Shown here one piece after another: positions 7,073-10,629 of a stretch of 10,629 nucleotides of DNA. The stretch spans positions 1-10,629 of the forward strand of contig JAZNZY010000031.1 in NCBI GenBank assembly GCA_045595165.1, given 5' to 3'. This DNA comes from SFLA01 sp045595165 (GTDB taxonomy: Bacteria > Bacillota > Clostridia > Oscillospirales > CAG-382). The notes under the pieces were generated by a model that saw nothing but the letters and a program-made list of their open reading frames with translations, was not told where the DNA came from and searched no databases. Both the position numbers and the translations under genes were made by a program. Each line of letters starts with the position of its first letter. The stretch's first letter is position 1.

Positions 7073-7120
7073 ATGTTATTTACAAAACGATGGCGTATCT
7101 TCACCGAACACCATATTTAA
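7073..7120 (+). CDS. Possible 15-codon mini-ORF between T-box and trpB
   Basis: The ATG at 7073 is preceded by AAAAGGAG (7058-7065) at good spacing. It opens a 15-codon frame, MLFTKRWRIFTEHHI, ending TAA at 7118-7120, 28 nt before trpB. The peptide is basic and has one Trp codon (7091-7093). It lies downstream of the T-box terminator, so it is transcribed only on readthrough. It might be a second, translational layer of tryptophan control, a small functional peptide, or the remnant of a lost gene. I see no strong hairpin over the trpB ribosome binding site (7134-7139) that its translation would melt, so a classical attenuator is not supported. Whether it is translated cannot be told from this sequence alone. 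Confidence 0.5.
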   Translation: MLFTKRWRIFTEHHI

Positions 7121-7148
7121 ACACGTATAATAAAAGGAGATATATAAA

Positions 7149-8366
7149 ATGAAATTTAACGGAATCGATTTCGATACATATTTAAAAAACTACCCCAATG
7201 AAAAAGGTTATTTCGGAAAATACGGCGGATCTTACATATCCCCCGAACTGCAAAAGGCGATGGATGAAATAACCGAAGCTTATTTCACCATTTGTAAATC
7301 CAGCAAGTTTATAAGCGAATTGCGCCGCATACGCAAGGAATTTCAGGGCAGACCTACCCCTATTTCCCACCTGGAACGCCTTTCCACCTCTCTTGGTAAT
7401 GTTCAGCTTTACGTTAAAAGAGAGGATCTTAACCACACGGGCGCACACAAATTAAACCATTGCATGGGCGAAGCTCTTCTTGCAAAATATATGGGCAAAA
7501 AGAAGGTTATTGCGGAAACCGGCGCAGGACAGCACGGTGTTGCCATTGCCACCGCCGCCGCATATTTCGGCTTGGAATGTGACGTATATATGGGAAGTGT
7601 TGACATTAAAAAGCAGGCTCCCAACGTTGCAAGAATGAAAATTCTGGGCGCAAACGTTATTGAGGTCACTCACGGTCTTGCCACCCTTAAAGAAGCGGCA
7701 GACGCGGCTTTTGACGCATACGCAAGAGAATACAAGGATGCTATTTACTGTATCGGATCCGTTGTGGGTCCCCATCCCTTCCCTATGATGGTAAGAGATT
7801 TCCAGAGCATCGTGGGTATTGAAGCGAGAGAGCAATTTGTTGAAATGACAGGCGAACTGCCCGATGCAGTAGTTGCCTGCGTTGGCGGCGGCTCAAACTC
7901 TATGGGTATGTTCTCCGGGTTCCTTAATTACCCCGTAGACATTTACGGTGTAGAGCCTTTGGGCAGAGGCACCGCTTTGGGCGACCACGCCGCAAGTCTG
8001 AAATACGGCTCCGAGGGTATTATGCACGGCTTTAACAGCATTATGCTTAAGGACGAAAACGGCGATCCCGCCCCCGTATATTCCGTGGCAAGCGGTCTGG
8101 ACTACCCCTCTTCAGGTCCCGAGCACGCTTTCCTCCACGATCTTGGCAGAGTAAAATACGACGTGGTTTCCGATGACGAAACTATCGATGCGTTCTTCAC
8201 CCTCTCCAGATTGGAAGGTATTATCCCCGCTATCGAAAGCTCCCACGCCGTTGCATACGGCATTAAGCTGGCAAAGACTATGGGAAAAGGCTCCGTACTC
8301 ATCTGCCTCTCCGGCAGAGGCGATAAGGATATGGACTTTATAATTGAAAAATACGGAATAAGATGA
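7149..8366 (+). CDS. trpB: Tryptophan synthase beta chain
   Basis: A 405-aa PLP enzyme, full length for the family. It condenses indole with L-serine to make L-tryptophan. Key features are GRPTPI (67-72), the PLP lysine K101 in NHTGAHKLN, the catalytic glutamate E123 in AETGAGQHG, the phosphate-binding loop GGGSN (246-250), E363 in AIESSHA, and S388 in LSGRGDKD near the PLP nitrogen. HTGAHK and the N-terminal YFGKYGG favour the TrpB1 type over TrpB2. Some usually conserved positions differ, such as NHCMGE where NNxLGQ is common. It is controlled by the Trp T-box upstream and has AAGGAG at 7134-7139. No trpA lies beside it, which is unusual because TrpA supplies indole through a channel. The enzyme may use free indole or a TrpA encoded elsewhere (inference). 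Confidence 0.98.
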   Translation: MKFNGIDFDTYLKNYPNEKGYFGKYGGSYISPELQKAMDEITEAYFTICKSSKFISELRRIRKEFQGRPTPISHLERLSTSLGNVQLYVKREDLNHTGAHKLNHCMGEALLAKYMGKKKVIAETGAGQHGVAIATAAAYFGLECDVYMGSVDIKKQAPNVARMKILGANVIEVTHGLATLKEAADAAFDAYAREYKDAIYCIGSVVGPHPFPMMVRDFQSIVGIEAREQFVEMTGELPDAVVACVGGGSNSMGMFSGFLNYPVDIYGVEPLGRGTALGDHAASLKYGSEGIMHGFNSIMLKDENGDPAPVYSVASGLDYPSSGPEHAFLHDLGRVKYDVVSDDETIDAFFTLSRLEGIIPAIESSHAVAYGIKLAKTMGKGSVLICLSGRGDKDMDFIIEKYGIR

Positions 8367-8411
8367 TTTTGACGCTTTAATAAAAAAGCATTATCAATCA
8401 CGGAGGTATTT

Positions 8412-9356
8412 ATGAAAAGAATTATATCTGTTGCTCTTGTGCTTATATGCGTTTTGCTTTCTTCCTGCGATCACGAAAACACTTCCGTCGGCGAAGAAGT
8501 AAACTACAGCGAGGTGTTGGAAACGGCGCAAAAGTTTATTGATGACGGCAACTACGAGGATGCGTATAAGACTTTATACAGCATTTGCGATTATCCGGAA
8601 GCAAAAGAAATGCTTGCCGACTTTAAGGTGCTCCCGCTTAAGACAACGGGTAACGGATCTGCAAAAGCGAAGCCGAGCTTCTATATTTGCGAATATACCT
8701 ATGATGAAAACGGTGTACTTTTGAGCAAAGAGGAAAAGCTCTCCAATGACGTTACCAAAACCTACACTTATACCTACGACGAAATGGGAAGATTGCTGAA
8801 GGAGGCTGTTAAAAAGGTATCTCCCTACAACAGCTCCTACGATTCGGCAAGCAAGACAAAGACCGAAAACAGCAGTATAGAATATACCTATAACGAGCAC
8901 GGCGACGTTATAAATATGTATGTTATTGAAGCTATCGGATTGCCCTATAACGATGAGTATGTATATGAATATGACGAATTCGGCAGAAAAATATCGGTAT
9001 ACAGCCTTGCTGAAGATGAAACTACTTATTTTACCTATAACGAGCAAGGTCAGCTTATTAAGGAAGAATCTGAATACGGTTCGGCACATAATTTCGAATA
9101 CGATCAAAGCGGAAACCTTATAAAGGAAACCTTTGGCTCCGGAAGCGTGATCGAATACACCTACGACGAGCATAACAATTTGATAAAGATGGTCGAAAAT
9201 TACAATATAGGCGAATATAACGAGATAAAGAATATCCACCGTTATACCTACAACGAATACGGCGTCCTTTCCGTTTATTCTTTCGACGATATAAATCTTG
9301 CAAGATATGCGGAGAAAAATCAAAGTTTCGGATACTTCTACTGTCCCGAAGAATAA
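8412..9356 (+). CDS. Lipoprotein with eight YD-type repeats
   Basis: A 314-aa protein. A short signal peptide (MKRIISVALVLICVLLSSC) ends in a lipobox with C19 as the predicted lipidated residue, so the mature protein should be anchored on the outside of the membrane. Residues ~31-75 look like a TPR-like helical segment (AQKFIDDGNYEDAYKTL, then YPEAKEMLADF). Eight RHS/YD-like motifs of the form YTYDExGxLxK begin near residues 95, 120, 158, 185, 207, 228, 249 and 278. There is no toxin tip or core domain of full RHS proteins. The strong GGAGG at 8402-8406 sets the start. It is 45 nt after trpB with no terminator between, so it is probably co-transcribed at least in part and would then fall under the Trp T-box. 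The function is unknown; a surface carbohydrate- or protein-binding role is a guess. Confidence 0.93.
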   Translation: MKRIISVALVLICVLLSSCDHENTSVGEEVNYSEVLETAQKFIDDGNYEDAYKTLYSICDYPEAKEMLADFKVLPLKTTGNGSAKAKPSFYICEYTYDENGVLLSKEEKLSNDVTKTYTYTYDEMGRLLKEAVKKVSPYNSSYDSASKTKTENSSIEYTYNEHGDVINMYVIEAIGLPYNDEYVYEYDEFGRKISVYSLAEDETTYFTYNEQGQLIKEESEYGSAHNFEYDQSGNLIKETFGSGSVIEYTYDEHNNLIKMVENYNIGEYNEIKNIHRYTYNEYGVLSVYSFDDINLARYAEKNQSFGYFYCPEE

Positions 9357-9417
9357 AACACCACAAATACTCCGATAAAAAAAGCTCCTCAATGGCTACT
9401 TCTCATAAGGATGTTAA

Positions 9418-9454
9418 AACCCCGACAGATATTTAAGTCTGTCGGGGTTGTTTT
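9418..9454. terminator. Bidirectional intrinsic terminator
   Basis: A perfect 12-bp stem, AACCCCGACAGA (9418-9429) and TCTGTCGGGGTT (9438-9449), has an 8-nt loop. It is followed by GTTTTATT on the plus strand and by a short U-run on the minus strand. It lies between the convergent ends of the lipoprotein gene (stop 9354-9356) and the alpha/beta hydrolase gene (stop 9480-9482) and can serve both. Confidence 0.9.
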
Positions 9455-9479
9455 ATTCTGTTCGATAAATTGGAATTTG

Positions 9480-10409
9480 TTAAATTGAAATCACAGCTTG
9501 TACAAACTGCTTTGGCCTTTCGGTGTGGATGCCATGTCCGCAATCAAATCGCTCGATTTCCATATCTTCAATCAAGGTGTTGACCTGTTGCAAATCCTCA
9601 TCGGATAATGCACCTTGCAATAATCCATTTTCACCAATCGTTGTGTTTGCTTTCATAAACAGGGTTTTGCATTTGATTTTGGAAAGAAGCTCACAGTAAT
9701 TAACATCACCATTGAACGAATCGTTGTAAAAAGCTTCTCCAAAGCGAGGGTCATAATACTGCAATCCGTTGAAGCCCTCCAAAAACTTTTTAGGCCAAAA
9801 CAGGACTTTCAAGTTCTTATCAGGGTGTTTGACCCTGTAATTCAATGCGAAACCACCCAGTTTTTCTCTAATCTTTTCTCTGGACTCTTCGGGAAAGAAG
9901 TTCCAGCAATATTGATTTACGAAATAGTAATGCACAAAATCTTTTTCTTCTCTCTGTGAAAGGAAGTTGTGGCAAACAGAAGATAAATCTTTGTAATTAT
10001 ATGTGCTATATCGTCTTTCTCCCCAACTCGAAAAGAAGGGCGGGTCTTCTAATATCAGTTTCTTGCATTTGTCGCAGTGAGCTGCAATGTATGCCGCAAT
10101 CAGTCCGCCCGAGGAATGACCTAATACAGTAACGGTATCACAAATTACATTTTCTATAAAATTTATCATATCGTTACCGATACTGACCAGATTATATTTC
10201 TCTGGGTTGTTCGAACTCATTCCATGCCCATAATAATCTACCAAATACACATGGTAATATTTTGAGAGCTTTGCAATAACATTATTGAAACTGAACGAGT
10301 TCGTTCCTTGAGCATGAAGCAACAATAATTTGTCTTTTGTAGTTCCAATCTCGTAGTAGTTCAAAATACTGCTATCATCAACCCTATACTGTGCATTACT
10401 CATCTTCAT
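9480..10409 (-). CDS. Alpha/beta-fold hydrolase
   Basis: A 309-aa protein with the alpha/beta-hydrolase layout. There is an oxyanion-loop motif HAQGTN (32-37), the strand and turn VYLVDYYGHGMSS, the nucleophile elbow GHSSGG with S99, and a catalytic His at H292 in CGHGIHTERP. The acid is less clear: where many relatives carry Asp after strand 7 this one reads KANTTIGENG, so D122 in LEDPPFF or a nearby residue may serve. A cap region (~125-235) is rich in Phe, Tyr and Trp, suggesting a hydrophobic substrate. There is no signal peptide. It is monocistronic with its own promoter. Base composition is visibly more AT-rich than the trpB and operon genes, which may point to acquisition. Two starts, M1 and M3, are possible; GAGGTGAG about 10 nt upstream of M1 favours the first. 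The substrate is unknown. Confidence 0.94.
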   Translation of the reverse strand: MKMSNAQYRVDDSSILNYYEIGTTKDKLLLLHAQGTNSFSFNNVIAKLSKYYHVYLVDYYGHGMSSNNPEKYNLVSIGNDMINFIENVICDTVTVLGHSSGGLIAAYIAAHCDKCKKLILEDPPFFSSWGERRYSTYNYKDLSSVCHNFLSQREEKDFVHYYFVNQYCWNFFPEESREKIREKLGGFALNYRVKHPDKNLKVLFWPKKFLEGFNGLQYYDPRFGEAFYNDSFNGDVNYCELLSKIKCKTLFMKANTTIGENGLLQGALSDEDLQQVNTLIEDMEIERFDCGHGIHTERPKQFVQAVISI

Positions 10410-10510
10410 ATTGTATACTCACCTCGTCAAATTCTTATTTATCGAACTGATTCAAAAGAACCAGCATCGCATTTGTAAATACAAACGCCTTATTGGGCCA
10501 TTCCCAAACT
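10410..10510 (-). other. Structured 5' leader of the hydrolase mRNA
   Basis: With transcription from the promoter at 10517-10545 the leader is ~100 nt. Read on the minus strand it can form three successive hairpins: TTGGG/CCCAA (10493-10507), an 8-bp GCGTTTGT/ACAAATGC stem with one G:U pair (10469-10488), and a 7-bp CTGGTTC/GAATCAG stem with one G:U pair (10447-10464). It matches no riboswitch class I know. No U-run follows any stem, so transcription attenuation is unlikely. Confidence 0.45.
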
Positions 10511-10516
10511 CATTTT

Positions 10517-10545
10517 ATTATAACATATCAGTCGATATTATTCAA
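10517..10545 (-). promoter_or_regulatory. Sigma-A promoter of the alpha/beta hydrolase gene
   Basis: On the minus strand TTGAAT (10540-10545), a 17-bp spacer and a perfect TATAAT (10517-10522), with a TG forming an extended -10. The predicted start is near 10510. The -35 box directly abuts the hairpin array that begins at 10546. Confidence 0.85.
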
Positions 10546-10629
10546 GTTGTATTCCGACTTTGTCGGAGTGATATTATTGCAAAGCAATAGTGTTATTGAA
10601 GCCTATCGGCTTCAGTGTTATTTTATTCG
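10546..10629. repeat. Tandem array of hairpins with constant 8-nt linkers
   Basis: Three perfect small inverted repeats follow one another: TCCGAC/GTCGGA with a TTT loop (10553-10567), TATTGC/GCAATA with an AAA loop (10575-10589), and TGAAGCC/GGCTTCA with a TATC loop (10597-10614). The linkers are nearly the same: GTTGTATT (10546-10553), GTGATATT (10568-10575), GTGTTATT (10590-10597) and GTGTTATT (10615-10622). Stem sequences differ from unit to unit but each is fully complementary. The array reaches the window edge and probably continues. No ORF or T-run terminator accompanies it. From memory, similar intergenic arrays occur in gut Clostridia, but I know of no assigned function. Confidence 0.8.

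Noticed and set aside
7126..7131. TATAAT just upstream of trpB
   Set aside because: No -35 element lies at the right distance, and the start would fall in or after the ribosome binding site.
8369..8397. Promoter-like TTGACG, 17 bp, TATCAA before the lipoprotein gene
   Set aside because: The -10 matches poorly and the transcript would start inside the ribosome binding site at 8402-8406, so it could not serve this gene.
8574..9392. 272-codon open frame on the minus strand opposite the lipoprotein gene
   Set aside because: It is an antisense shadow: its Ile/Val/Phe-rich composition mirrors the repetitive YD codons, and the plus strand has a lipobox, repeats and a good ribosome binding site.
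10440..10490. tRNA-like fragment (GGTTC...GAATCAGTTCGA) in the hydrolase leader
   Set aside because: No acceptor stem, D arm or anticodon arm can be assembled around it.
10546..10629. CRISPR array
   Set aside because: Units are only ~22-25 nt, the constant part is 8 nt, and the variable parts are self-complementary hairpins, not spacers.

Overview
The window looks like a chromosomal piece of a low-to-mid GC Firmicute, most likely an uncultured gut-type Clostridia. The evidence is a canonical T-box leader, strong Shine-Dalgarno sites (GGAGG type), consensus sigma-A promoters and protein families typical of Clostridia. No phage, integrase, transposase, rRNA, tRNA or CRISPR array is visible. 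The first ~60 bases are oddly GC-rich and low in complexity, which suggests a contig end or an assembly artefact.

Left block, minus strand (98-5066). From a good sigma-A promoter at 5038-5066 a three-gene operon reads leftward: a neutral-ceramidase-like zinc hydrolase (3555-5006), a small two-TM membrane protein starting 1 nt after it (3086-3553), and an M28 metallopeptidase (1831-3057). It ends at a strong hairpin terminator (1799-1826). A separate gene (98-1717) follows with its own possible ECF-type promoter. It encodes a sigma-70/ECF sigma factor fused to a winged helix and a long C-terminal domain, and it also ends at a hairpin terminator.

Centre, plus strand (5122-6704). Divergent from the hydrolase operon is a 506-aa XRE-family regulator with a large C-terminal part. 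The back-to-back promoters in 5007-5183 make it the obvious candidate regulator of that operon.

Tryptophan locus, plus strand (6725-8366). A perfect consensus promoter (TTGACA, 17 bp, TATAAT) drives a T-box leader with a UGG (Trp) specifier and a UGGC antiterminator bulge. After its terminator come a possible 15-codon mini-ORF with one Trp codon and then trpB. No trpA or other trp gene is within view, so trpB stands alone here; indole salvage is a reasonable inference. A lipoprotein with eight YD-type repeats (8412-9356) follows with no terminator in between. It ends at a bidirectional terminator (9418-9454).

Right block, minus strand (9480-10629). An alpha/beta hydrolase gene, visibly more AT-rich than its neighbours, is read from a strong promoter (10517-10545) through a ~100-nt leader that can form three hairpins. 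Abutting that promoter and running to the window edge is a tandem array of perfect hairpins. Their stem sequences differ but their 8-nt linkers are nearly constant, which makes it the most unusual non-coding structure in the window.
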